Shown here piece after piece: positions 1 through 7,298 of a stretch of 25,197 bases of DNA. The notes under the pieces are model-generated. The model searched no databases. It was not told where the DNA came from and saw nothing but the letters and a program-made list of their open reading frames with translations. Both the position numbers and the translations under genes were made by a program. This stretch comes from JAHEME01 sp034435035 (GTDB lineage: Bacteria > Chloroflexota > Anaerolineae > Aggregatilineales > UBA3940), in contig DAOTXW010000015.1 in assembly GCA_034435035.1 (NCBI GenBank), positions 1-25,197 of the forward strand, read 5' to 3'. Positions within the stretch are counted from its first letter, which is position 1. Each line of letters opens with the position of its first letter.

Positions 1-2181
1 GCGGATGCCCGCGTCCGCGCCGGCTTCGACGCGGCGGCCGGCGCCCTGGCTGAGCGCGATGCGCCCGCCTTCGCTGCCGCCCGCACGCAGACCTGGACGG
101 CCGTCCTGGCCGGGGGCTATGCGGTCGTGGACGACGCGCTGCGGCGCGGGGACGGCGAAACCGCGCGCGCCTGGCTCCCGGTGCGCGAGTTCCGCACGGT
201 GACCCGGTTCTCCCGTCCCAACGCGGACGCCACCCGGGCCGTGGATGGGTTCATCGCCGGCAGTGTCACGCAGCCGGACGCGATCCTGTTCGTGCGCGCG
301 GACGTGCTGGATACCTATCAGGCCCGGCTGTCCGAAGCCCTGCTCGATCTGGCCGCCGCCGATGCCAGCGGCTTCCCCACGCGCCGCGCGGAGCTGGCCG
401 CGCTGGCCGAAGGGTACTTCCTGATCCTGGCGCCGGCCTACGCCGAGCAGCGCGGCGCGGAGGCTCTGGCCGGGGCGACGGCGGCGTTCGCGGACCTCCG
501 TCGGGCGGCGGTGAGCGGCGATCCGCTGGCTGACGCCCTGCTGCGGGTCGAGGATGCACTCCAGAACTTCCGGGCAGCGCCGCTCAGCCCCGCCGAGCAG
601 GCCCGCCGCGCCGGCCAGCTGCTGCGCTTCCTCAGCCTGGTGCCCGTGGAATACGAGCGCGGCGTGACCGATGGCCAGATCCTCCGCGATTTCGAAGTTC
701 AGGAGGCCGTCACCTTCCACGCCGGCGCTTACGCCGCCTTTGCCGATCTGGAGTACGTGCTGGCTGGCCGCGATCCCGGGGGAACCGCCCGCGCCCGCGC
801 CCGCTTCGCCGATCTGGGCGCGCAGTTGAGCGACGCCAGCCGCGGCGTCAAGGTCGCCAGCGCCGGCTCGATTGAGGAGCAGACGGAGGCGCTGACCGAC
901 CTGCTCAGGGACATCATGCCCGCGGAATGGATCGCCGCTGGCAGCCTGGAGGGCGACTTTGACGTGATCGCCTCCATGCTGGATCAGATGGAAGCTGCCG
1001 CCGGCAGCGGCGACTATCAGGCCGCCGAGTCCTCGCGCCTGGAAGCCTACGCCGTGATGGAGACCGGACCGGAGGCGCGGATCATGGTCTTCGCGCCCGA
1101 GCTGAAGGTCCGGCTGGAGGAGCTGTTCTGGAACGGGCAGGGCGAGCATCCGGGCCTGGCCTACCTGATCAGGACCGGCGCCCCGCTGTCAGACATCCGG
1201 GCGACCCGTGCGCAGCTGGATCTGGCGCTGGACGAGGCAAAGCAAAGGCTCGGCGCCAGTTCGGCGCCGGCAGCGACTGCCGCCAACGCCGGGATGATCC
1301 TGTTCCGGGAAGGGCTGGAGGCCATCATCATCCTGGCGTCGCTGATGGGCAGCATGAAGCGGCCCGCTGAGAGGCGCTACCGCCGGCCCATGTGGATCGG
1401 CGCCGGCGCCGCCGTCGCTGCCACGATCCTCACCTGGCTGCTGGCTCACGATGTATTGCAGTCGCTGGCCCGCTACGGCGAGAAGCTGGAAGCGGTTGTG
1501 TCCCTGATCGCGGTCGGGGTGCTGCTGGTGATCATGAACTGGTTCTTCCACAAGCTGTACTGGACGGAGTGGATCGCCAGCTTCCACGCCCGCAAGCGTC
1601 AGATCCTCAGGGGGGAAGCCGGGCTGTGGTTCGGCCTGATTCTCCTGGGCTTCACCAGCGTCTACCGGGAAGGGTTCGAGACCGTCCTGTTTCTGCAGGC
1701 GCTGGTGCTGGACAGCGGCCTGCCGGTGGTGCTGAGCGGCGTGGCCGGCGGAATGGCCGCCGTGGCGCTGGTGGGCGTGGCAGGGTTCCGGCTGCAGATG
1801 AATCTGCCGTACAGGAAGATGCTGATCCTGACCGGCGTCCTGGTGGGTGGAGTGCTGCTGCAGATGGTGGGGACAACGGCGCACGTGATGCAGATCGTGG
1901 GGTGGCTGCCGATCCACGTGATCGAAGGCGTGCCCCTGCCCTTCTGGCTGGGCACATGGTTCGGCGTCTACGCCACCTGGGAAGGGCTGGCGGCGCAGTT
2001 CGCCGCCGCGATCTTCGTGATCGGCACCTACTATCTGGCCGAAGCGCAGCAGAAGCGCCAGCGAGAGCAGAGAAGCCGGCGCCCCGGCCCCGGGCAGGCG
2101 CCGTCTGAGATAACAGGGGGGACGGCCGGGATGCCAGCCGTCCCCGGGGCCGCCGAGCTGCGGCAGGACGGGTCAGCCTAG
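1..2181 (+). CDS. FTR1-family high-affinity iron permease (5' partial)
   Basis: The reading frame is open from base 1, so the true start lies outside the window; the first start-like codon inside it is GTG at 127. The visible 726 residues have a long helical, Ala/Arg-rich amino-terminal region (about the first 420), then a polytopic membrane domain. Two REGxE motifs, RE-GLE (visible codon about 436) and RE-GFE (about 556), sit in predicted membrane helices. These acidic motifs are the hallmark of FTR1/EfeU ferric or ferrous iron permeases. By family knowledge it moves iron across the cytoplasmic membrane, and the amino-terminal region is probably an extracytoplasmic module. The carboxyl terminus is a charged, Pro/Gly-rich tail. 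It converges on the MFS gene with overlapping stop codons. The neighbouring heme genes suggest, by inference, that the iron feeds heme synthesis. No Cu-oxidase or EfeO/EfeB partner is visible. Confidence 0.9.
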   Translation, partial: ADARVRAGFDAAAGALAERDAPAFAAARTQTWTAVLAGGYAVVDDALRRGDGETARAWLPVREFRTVTRFSRPNADATRAVDGFIAGSVTQPDAILFVRADVLDTYQARLSEALLDLAAADASGFPTRRAELAALAEGYFLILAPAYAEQRGAEALAGATAAFADLRRAAVSGDPLADALLRVEDALQNFRAAPLSPAEQARRAGQLLRFLSLVPVEYERGVTDGQILRDFEVQEAVTFHAGAYAAFADLEYVLAGRDPGGTARARARFADLGAQLSDASRGVKVASAGSIEEQTEALTDLLRDIMPAEWIAAGSLEGDFDVIASMLDQMEAAAGSGDYQAAESSRLEAYAVMETGPEARIMVFAPELKVRLEELFWNGQGEHPGLAYLIRTGAPLSDIRATRAQLDLALDEAKQRLGASSAPAATAANAGMILFREGLEAIIILASLMGSMKRPAERRYRRPMWIGAGAAVAATILTWLLAHDVLQSLARYGEKLEAVVSLIAVGVLLVIMNWFFHKLYWTEWIASFHARKRQILRGEAGLWFGLILLGFTSVYREGFETVLFLQALVLDSGLPVVLSGVAGGMAAVALVGVAGFRLQMNLPYRKMLILTGVLVGGVLLQMVGTTAHVMQIVGWLPIHVIEGVPLPFWLGTWFGVYATWEGLAAQFAAAIFVIGTYYLAEAQQKRQREQRSRRPGPGQAPSEITGGTAGMPAVPGAAELRQDGSA

Positions 2182-3503
2182 CCGAACTCGGCCAGCGGCT
2201 GCTGCTGGCGCAGCTCCTGTCGCGCTCGCGACCTGTCCACGTTCAGCCTGAAGGACAGCCCCAGCGCGATCAGCAGCATCAGCACTTCCAGCGCGAAGAC
2301 GAAGCCGTAGGCCAGCATCGCGTTGCCCCCGCTCTGCCGCAGGATCAGTTCCACCAGACTGCCGCCCATCAGGGAGCCAGCGGCGCGCCCGAGCTGGTTG
2401 GCGACTCCCCAGGTGCCCATCAGCAGGCCCGCCCGGATCACGGTGGTGAAGTTGATCAGGCTGGCCAGCATCCCGGCGCCTGCCAGCCCGGAGCCCAGCC
2501 CCATCACCAGCACCAGCGCGCGGAAGACTGCGGCGTTCCTGCTGACCCCTGTCAGGACGAGCCCCGCAAAGGCCAGCACGCTCACGACCAGCCCCAGCCG
2601 CAGCACGTTGGGGTAGCCCAGCCACTTCAGCAGAAGGACGCCGGAGAGCAGCATGGAAGCCATCACGCCCAGGCCCCAGTAGGCTGTCAGCCGCGTGGTG
2701 TCTCCCACCTCCATCCCCAGCACCAGCGCCCCATAGGGCTCCAGCAGCACATCCTGGGCCAGCGTGCCCACGATGGTGAAGAACACCAGCACAAAGAAAA
2801 GCCCGACCTGCACATCTGCCAGCAGCACCTCGCGCACGGTCTGCCCAAAGGTCAGCCCGCGGGCCTGCTGACTGGCGGCAGCTGTGTGGCTGCCAGGCTC
2901 GGAGCCCAGGGATGCGAGCAGCGAGAGGAAGAACGCGGCGCCCATCGCCGCCAGCGTTACCGCCACCAGCCGGCCTGCATCGAACGTTTCGAGGGCGCTC
3001 CCCAGGCCGCCCGCGCCGATCACCAGGCCCAGCAGGGTGGCGATCTCGTACAGGGTGATGGCGCGATCCCGCGCCGGGCCCGTGTAGAGATCAGACAGCA
3101 GCGCCTGGTAGCTGTTGTGCGCCAGGTTACGGCCAATGCCGTACAGTACGAAGGCCAGCGTCAGGCCGGCGACGATCACCGCCGGGGTCTGTGGCCCCCC
3201 GCGCAGGCTCAGCAGCACGCTGGCGATGGCGCTGAGCGCCGTCAGCAGCGCCCCGCCAATGATGTAGGGCTCCCGGCGCTTGCCCCCCAGCGGATAGCCG
3301 TCCGAACGGTAGCCCAGCCAGACGCGTACCGGCGAGATCAGCAGTGGGACAGCGAAGAAGAAGCCCACCAGCGCCACCGAGATCCCCAGATCGGCGACCA
3401 TGATACGGTTGAGCGTGCCGCCCATCAGGGCGCCGGTCAGGCCGTAGGCCAGCGGAAAGGCCGCCAGCCGGGCGATGTTCAGGATGCGCACCACAGCTTT
3501 CAT
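2178..3503 (-). CDS. PucC/BCH-family MFS transporter
   Basis: This is a 441-residue protein with about 12 membrane helices. Its first third carries the signature of the PucC/LhaA/Bch2 branch of the major facilitator superfamily: a T-L-N-R-x-M segment, then P-V-R-x-W-L-G-Y-R-S-D, then R-R-E-P-Y-I. In phototrophs such proteins help assemble light-harvesting complexes and handle (bacterio)chlorophyll. Here the gene follows protoporphyrinogen oxidase by 53 bp on the same strand, so a role with a porphyrin or heme intermediate is a reasonable inference, not a demonstrated one. I place the start at ATG 3503 because AAGGAG lies 8 nt upstream of it; an in-frame GTG at 3509 would lie too close to that site. 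The stop overlaps the stop of the iron permease gene on the other strand. No bacteriochlorophyll genes are visible. Confidence 0.85.
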   Translation of the reverse strand: MKAVVRILNIARLAAFPLAYGLTGALMGGTLNRIMVADLGISVALVGFFFAVPLLISPVRVWLGYRSDGYPLGGKRREPYIIGGALLTALSAIASVLLSLRGGPQTPAVIVAGLTLAFVLYGIGRNLAHNSYQALLSDLYTGPARDRAITLYEIATLLGLVIGAGGLGSALETFDAGRLVAVTLAAMGAAFFLSLLASLGSEPGSHTAAASQQARGLTFGQTVREVLLADVQVGLFFVLVFFTIVGTLAQDVLLEPYGALVLGMEVGDTTRLTAYWGLGVMASMLLSGVLLLKWLGYPNVLRLGLVVSVLAFAGLVLTGVSRNAAVFRALVLVMGLGSGLAGAGMLASLINFTTVIRAGLLMGTWGVANQLGRAAGSLMGGSLVELILRQSGGNAMLAYGFVFALEVLMLLIALGLSFRLNVDRSRARQELRQQQPLAEFG

Positions 3504-3556
3504 GCTCACTTCTCCTTCCGGTTGTTTGACGAGGATGTTCTCGGCCTGGGGCGCAT

Positions 3557-4978
3557 TCAGCCTGCGCGGGCCGCCTCTGACATACCCAGGTCATTCAGCA
3601 GGGCGCGAGCGGCGGCGCGACCCTGCCGCACGCAGTCCGGGACGCCCAGCCCACGGTAAGATGCCCCGGCGATGCGCACACCGGTCGGCAGCAGCCGCTC
3701 GATCTCATCCACCCGGTCGAGATGTCCGACCAGCGCCTGCGGATAGCTGCCCGGCCAGCGATAGGCGCGGGCAAAAAGCGGCTCCGCCCGGATGCCAAGC
3801 AGCGCCGCCAGTTCGGCGCGCACGGTATCGACCAGCGCGGTTTCATCGCTTTCCACCAGGTCGGGCCGCGATCCTCCGATGAAGACCCGCAGCAGAGAGG
3901 CCTGCTCCGGCGCGCGCGCCGGCATCTTGCGTGAAGTCCAGGTCAGCGCGTCGATCGCCCGCCCCTCCCGGCGCGGGATCATCAGGCCGCGCAGGTCGCT
4001 GTCGGGGAGTTCGGCTCGCCGGTATGCCAGCGAAACAGTCCCCAGGCTGGAATGGGGGATCGCCGCCAGAGCCTCTGCGGCGGCACGATAATGACCGCGA
4101 AGGATCAGCGCCGCCGTGGGCGCCGGTGTGGCGATCAGCACGCCGTCCACGCGCAGCGGATCGCCGCCTGCCAGCCGGACGCAGTAGCCCGACTCCACCG
4201 GCTCAACGGCCTGGGCGCGAGTCGCCAGCCGCAGGGTTGCCTTTAGCTGCCGGGTCAGCGCCGTCACGAGCGAGGCCGCCCCTTCCTTCAAGGTAAAGAA
4301 AGCCGGGCCGGCAGGCTCTCCGGCCCGGGCGGCGGCGCGGCGGGACCGCAAGCGCGCCAGCGATCCCCGGAACAGCCCGCCGTGCTCGCGCTCCATCTCG
4401 CGCATCACGGCTGAAGTGGTCAGGATGCTCTGCGTGGCCGGGTCGGTGTTATAGATGCCGCCCAGGATGGGCCCGATCAGCCGCTCCGCCGCCTCCCGCC
4501 CCAGCCGCCGGGCGCTGAACGCCGCCAGCGATTCGTCGCCGTCATCCCGCCGGGGCGCGACGAACGGCTCCAGGGCCAGGCGCAGCTTGCCTCCCGGCGA
4601 CAGCAGGGGCGAAGTCAGGAAGCTTATGGGGTCGAGGGGAACTCGGTGCGCTTTCCCGCGTTCGAGGATATAAATGTGCTTCGCCTCGCTGCTGGAAGGC
4701 GCGATCTGATCGCCGAGTCCAAGCTCGTGGGCCAGCGCCCAGGCTTCGGGCTTGCGGGTGATAAACGACTCCGGGCCGCCGTCAATAATAAAGCGGCCGA
4801 GGCCGGGCAGGTCCACGGCCTCGCTGATGATCTTGCCGCCGGGCTGCAATCCCGCTTCGATGAGGGTCACGGCCAGGCCGGGGGCCTGCCGCTGGATTTC
4901 CCAGGCGGCGCTCAGGCCGGTGATGCCGGCTCCAAGGATGGCGATATGCGGCTGCGGTTGCGGATCGGGGGATGACAT
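3557..4978 (-). CDS. hemY: Protoporphyrinogen/coproporphyrinogen oxidase, FAD-dependent (HemY type)
   Basis: This 473-residue flavoenzyme oxidises protoporphyrinogen IX, or coproporphyrinogen III in the coproporphyrin-dependent route, to the porphyrin that receives iron. The amino terminus has the dinucleotide-binding motif I-L-G-A-G-I-T-G-L-S-A-A-W (about residues 12-24), followed by an E-A-x-x-x-P-G-G-K segment and D-G-G-P-E-S-F, all typical of PPOX. The carboxyl end has G-A-S-Y-R-G-L-G-V-P-D-C-V, a second FAD-contact region. Length is normal for the family. I chose ATG 4978 because the longer frame to 5017 adds a non-homologous stretch lying in the promoter region. The gene is divergent from ferrochelatase and co-oriented with the PucC-type transporter downstream, likely in one operon. 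Sequence alone does not tell whether protoporphyrinogen or coproporphyrinogen is the substrate. Confidence 0.92.
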   Translation of the reverse strand: MSSPDPQPQPHIAILGAGITGLSAAWEIQRQAPGLAVTLIEAGLQPGGKIISEAVDLPGLGRFIIDGGPESFITRKPEAWALAHELGLGDQIAPSSSEAKHIYILERGKAHRVPLDPISFLTSPLLSPGGKLRLALEPFVAPRRDDGDESLAAFSARRLGREAAERLIGPILGGIYNTDPATQSILTTSAVMREMEREHGGLFRGSLARLRSRRAAARAGEPAGPAFFTLKEGAASLVTALTRQLKATLRLATRAQAVEPVESGYCVRLAGGDPLRVDGVLIATPAPTAALILRGHYRAAAEALAAIPHSSLGTVSLAYRRAELPDSDLRGLMIPRREGRAIDALTWTSRKMPARAPEQASLLRVFIGGSRPDLVESDETALVDTVRAELAALLGIRAEPLFARAYRWPGSYPQALVGHLDRVDEIERLLPTGVRIAGASYRGLGVPDCVRQGRAAARALLNDLGMSEAARAG

Positions 4979-5007
4979 ACGCCCTCTGGGAGTATAGAAT
5001 ATGTAAC

Positions 5008-5036
5008 AATCTAGCATAAATGTGTATGATTTACAA
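5008..5036 (-). promoter_or_regulatory. Predicted sigma-70-like promoter of hemY-pucC-like operon
   Basis: On the minus strand, TTGTAA (5036-5031) is followed after 17 bp by TAGATT (5013-5008). The start of transcription would fall near 5001, about 23 nt before the oxidase ATG. The -35 hexamer is the same six bases, read on the other strand, as the proposed ferrochelatase -35. This is a prediction from motif match and AT-richness only. Confidence 0.45.
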
Positions 5037-5060
5037 GATTGACTGACATTTTGCTAGAAT
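5031..5060 (+). promoter_or_regulatory. Predicted promoter of hemH, extended -10
   Basis: The sequence TTACAA (5031-5036), an 18-bp spacer and TAGAAT (5055-5060) preceded by TGC form an extended -10 promoter pointing at ferrochelatase. Transcription would begin near 5067, giving a leader of about 70 nt. The same TAGAAT hexamer precedes the Uma2 and PP2C genes. This is a prediction only. Confidence 0.5.
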
Positions 5061-5063
5061 AGA

Positions 5064-5079
5064 GGTGACGTTTGTCACC
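5064..5079. promoter_or_regulatory. Candidate operator: 16-bp palindrome at hemH start of transcription
   Basis: GGTGAC-GTTT-GTCACC is a perfect 6-bp inverted repeat with a 4-bp spacer. It begins 4 bp after the predicted -10 of hemH and so covers the expected transcription start. That is a classic position for a repressor site. The cognate regulator is unknown. Confidence 0.4.
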
Positions 5080-5084
5080 CCATC

Positions 5085-5100
5085 CCGGCGCCTGCGCCGG
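5085..5100 (+). other. Hairpin in hemH 5' leader
   Basis: CCGGCGC (5085-5091) and GCGCCGG (5094-5100) form a perfect 7-bp inverted repeat with a 2-base loop, or 6 bp with a 4-base loop. It lies in the predicted untranslated leader between the palindrome and the ribosome binding site. There is no T-run, so it is not a standard terminator. Confidence 0.35.
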
Positions 5101-5135
5101 TTGGCACCTGTTTCGACTCACAAGGAAAGCCCTGC

Positions 5136-6137
5136 ATGCCCCCGATCGGTGTCGTTCTCGCCCAGCTTGGCACGCCAGCAGCCCCCACCGCGGCTGCCGT
5201 CCGGCCCTACCTGCGTCAGTTCCTCTCGGATAGGCGCGTGGTGGATTACCCGCCGCTGCTCTGGCAGCCGCTGCTGCGCGGCGTCATCCTGCTCACCCGG
5301 CCCGCGCGCTCGGCGCGGCTGTATGCCCGCATCTGGACGCCGGCTGGCTCGCCGCTGCTGCGGCATTCGCAGGCGCAGGCCGACGGCCTGCAGGCGCGGC
5401 TGGGGGCCGGGCATCAGGTGGCACTGGGGATGACGTATGGGGAGCCCTCGATCCGATCCGCGGTGGCCGAACTGGAGCGGGCCGGCATCGACCGTGTGAT
5501 CATCCTGCCGATGTATCCGCAGTTCTCCAGCACCACGACCGCATCCGTCTACGACGCCGCCTATCAGGCGGCAGCGGGGCGGCGCTGCCCGTGGTTCCAC
5601 GAGCGCAAACGCCGCATCCCGGCGCTGCGCTTCGTGCCGCCCTTCTTCGCCGAAGAGGGGTACCTCGCGGCCCTGGCCGGGCGCATCGAGGCCGCGCTGA
5701 CGGCCCGCGCCCGCCGGCCGGACTGCGTGCTGTTCTCGTTCCACGGCATCCCGCAGCGCTACGCCGACGAGGGCGACCCCTACCCCGGTCAGTGCGAGCA
5801 CACCGCTCGCCGGCTGGCGGCGCAGCTGGGCCTGCCCGCCGACGGCTGGCGGATCGGCTATCAATCTCGCTTCGGGCCGGAGCCGTGGCTGCGGCCCAGC
5901 ACTCAGGATGTGCTGGATGAGCTGGCGCGGGCAGGCCAGTCGGCGCTGGTAGCGTTCCCCGGCTTCACGGCGGACTGCCTGGAGACGCTGGAGGAGCTCG
6001 GCCACACCGGGCGGGAGGGCTGGGCGCAGGCGGGCGGCGCCGCGCAGGACTACGGCCTGGTCCCCTGCCTGAACGACGATCCGGCCTGGCTCGACTTTCT
6101 GGCCGATCTCGTCCGGCGGGAGAGCGGAGGCTGGTGA
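5136..6137 (+). CDS. hemH: Ferrochelatase
   Basis: This 333-residue soluble enzyme inserts ferrous iron into protoporphyrin IX (or coproporphyrin III), the metal-insertion step of heme synthesis. Family signatures are the amino-terminal V-V-L-A-Q-L-G-T-P segment, P-M-Y-P-Q-F-S-S-T-T-T near residue 130, the catalytic His in S-F-H-G-I-P (H203), and the conserved Glu of F-T-A-D-C-L-E-T-L-E-E (E283). No carboxyl-terminal four-cysteine iron-sulfur motif is seen. The start ATG 5136 has AAGGAAA about 8 nt upstream. It is transcribed divergently from the porphyrinogen oxidase, which makes its substrate, from a shared 157-bp control region. Whether it is a classical ferrochelatase or a coproporphyrin ferrochelatase (CpfC) cannot be settled here. 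Confidence 0.95.
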   Translation: MPPIGVVLAQLGTPAAPTAAAVRPYLRQFLSDRRVVDYPPLLWQPLLRGVILLTRPARSARLYARIWTPAGSPLLRHSQAQADGLQARLGAGHQVALGMTYGEPSIRSAVAELERAGIDRVIILPMYPQFSSTTTASVYDAAYQAAAGRRCPWFHERKRRIPALRFVPPFFAEEGYLAALAGRIEAALTARARRPDCVLFSFHGIPQRYADEGDPYPGQCEHTARRLAAQLGLPADGWRIGYQSRFGPEPWLRPSTQDVLDELARAGQSALVAFPGFTADCLETLEELGHTGREGWAQAGGAAQDYGLVPCLNDDPAWLDFLADLVRRESGGW

Positions 6138-6141
6138 TCGG

Positions 6142-6246
6142 TCAGAGCCGGGCTTCGCGCACCCCGTCCCCCCGCCCCGGGATGCCCGCCCGCAGGGCGA
6201 TCGGCCCCGCCAGCAGCAGCCACATGGCTGCGCCCTCGTAAATCAT
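6142..6246 (-). CDS. Possible 34-residue small membrane peptide
   Basis: This is a short frame whose codons nearly all end in G or C, like real genes here. It encodes M-I-Y-E-G-A-A-M-W-L-L-L-A-G-P followed by a short basic and acidic tail, so one hydrophobic segment is possible. A G-rich stretch (GGGGG) lies 7 nt upstream of the ATG. Its stop is 4 bp from the ferrochelatase stop. I recognise no family. It could equally be chance in GC-rich DNA; in-frame starts up to 6333 also exist. Confidence 0.2.
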   Translation of the reverse strand: MIYEGAAMWLLLAGPIALRAGIPGRGDGVREARL

Positions 6247-6349
6247 ATCGAACCCCCATCTTTTCATCATACATTCCACACAATTCGCTGGCATCCTCTG
6301 GTCAGGTCCGCTGGCCGGATCAATTCGAATCATCTGAGGAGAGTTTGAG

Positions 6350-7207
6350 ATGCTGAAGCGTATCGTAGTGGGAATCCTGGGGATAAGCGTGGTGGGTGCG
6401 GGCGGCGCAGCGGTGCTGTATCACAGCGCACAGAGCGCAGACGCTGCTCCCACCCCGGCGGCAGCGGCCGTGGAAGCAGTCCCGGCGGCAGCCGACGAGC
6501 CGGCAGCCGCCATCCCCGCTGGATCGGAGTCGTCGGTGGGCGATCCCTGGACGATGAGCGGCACGATCGCCGGGCTGGATGATTTTGGCCTGAACCTGGC
6601 CGGCGCCGATGGCAGCAGCTACTATGTCGAGCTGGGCCCGCCGGACTTCTGGCAGACGCAGGGCGTGACCCTGGCGGTACAGGACGCTGTCACCATAGAC
6701 GGCTTTGCGAATGAGGGCCAATACCACGCAGGGGTAGTAACCCTGAGCGACGGCCAGCAGCTCCGGCTGCGCGATGAGGCCGGCCGCCCGCTGTGGAGCG
6801 GCAGCGCCCAGAATGCCGGCGGCGGGGGGGGCGGCAGCGGCACTCCCCAGCCTCAGGCTCAGGTGGATGAGTGGATCACCCTGGAAGGCATCGTCACGGC
6901 AGTGGGGCGCAACTCCCTGACCGTGCAGGCGACAACGGGCGACACGCTGGTGATCCAGATGGGGCGACCGGGCTTCGCCGCCTCGCAGGGGATCACCTTC
7001 CGGGCGGGCGACGAAGTGATTGTGGTCGGCTTCTACCAGGGCACGCAGTTCAACGCCGGCGACATCACCCAGGTTTCGACCGGCCTGCGGCTGATGCTGC
7101 GCGACCCGAACGGCCGCCCGCTGTGGGCCGGGCCCGGCAATGGGAATGGTCAGGGCGGCAGCGGCCAGGGCGGTCAGGGCAGCGCGCAGGCAACCCCTGC
7201 TCCGTAG
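6350..7207 (+). CDS. Secreted protein with internally duplicated domain, unknown function
   Basis: This 285-residue protein has a basic amino terminus and a hydrophobic stretch (about residues 5-23), acting as signal peptide or anchor. A long Ala/Pro-rich low-complexity spacer follows. Two homologous modules of about 85 residues come next, the first about residues 66-160 and the second about 178-263. Each begins W-x-T/x-x-G-x-I/V and contains G-x-x-F or P-x-F, then Q-G-x-T/F, V-x-G-F, L-R-L/M-x-L-R-D and G-R-P-L-W-x-G. A Gly-rich linker separates them and a Gly/Gln-rich tail ends the protein. The pattern suggests small beta-barrel domains, but I recognise no characterised family. The start is supported by GAGGAG about 9 nt upstream. 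It precedes the cytochrome bc operon, with a stem-loop between them. Confidence 0.8.
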   Translation: MLKRIVVGILGISVVGAGGAAVLYHSAQSADAAPTPAAAAVEAVPAAADEPAAAIPAGSESSVGDPWTMSGTIAGLDDFGLNLAGADGSSYYVELGPPDFWQTQGVTLAVQDAVTIDGFANEGQYHAGVVTLSDGQQLRLRDEAGRPLWSGSAQNAGGGGGGSGTPQPQAQVDEWITLEGIVTAVGRNSLTVQATTGDTLVIQMGRPGFAASQGITFRAGDEVIVVGFYQGTQFNAGDITQVSTGLRLMLRDPNGRPLWAGPGNGNGQGGSGQGGQGSAQATPAP

Positions 7208-7232
7208 ACGCCATCTCCCTCCCCGGCGTAAA

Positions 7233-7260
7233 TGGGGCGGGCTGATGCCGGCCCGCCCCA
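7233..7260 (+). terminator. Strong GC hairpin between secreted-protein gene and bc operon
   Basis: TGGGGCGGGC (7233-7242) and GCCCGCCCCA (7251-7260) are perfect 10-bp arms around an 8-base loop, 25 bp after the stop at 7207. There is no T-tract downstream, so it may act as a factor-dependent terminator or an mRNA 3' stabiliser rather than a canonical intrinsic terminator. Confidence 0.55.
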
Positions 7261-7298
7261 TCCGCGCCGCCGGAGCAGATCAAAGCGAGCGATCTCCC

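Noticed and set aside
6320..7261. A 313-codon minus-strand frame over the secreted-protein gene.
   Set aside because: The plus-strand gene has a signal sequence, a repeated domain and a good ribosome site; the minus frame is its mirror.
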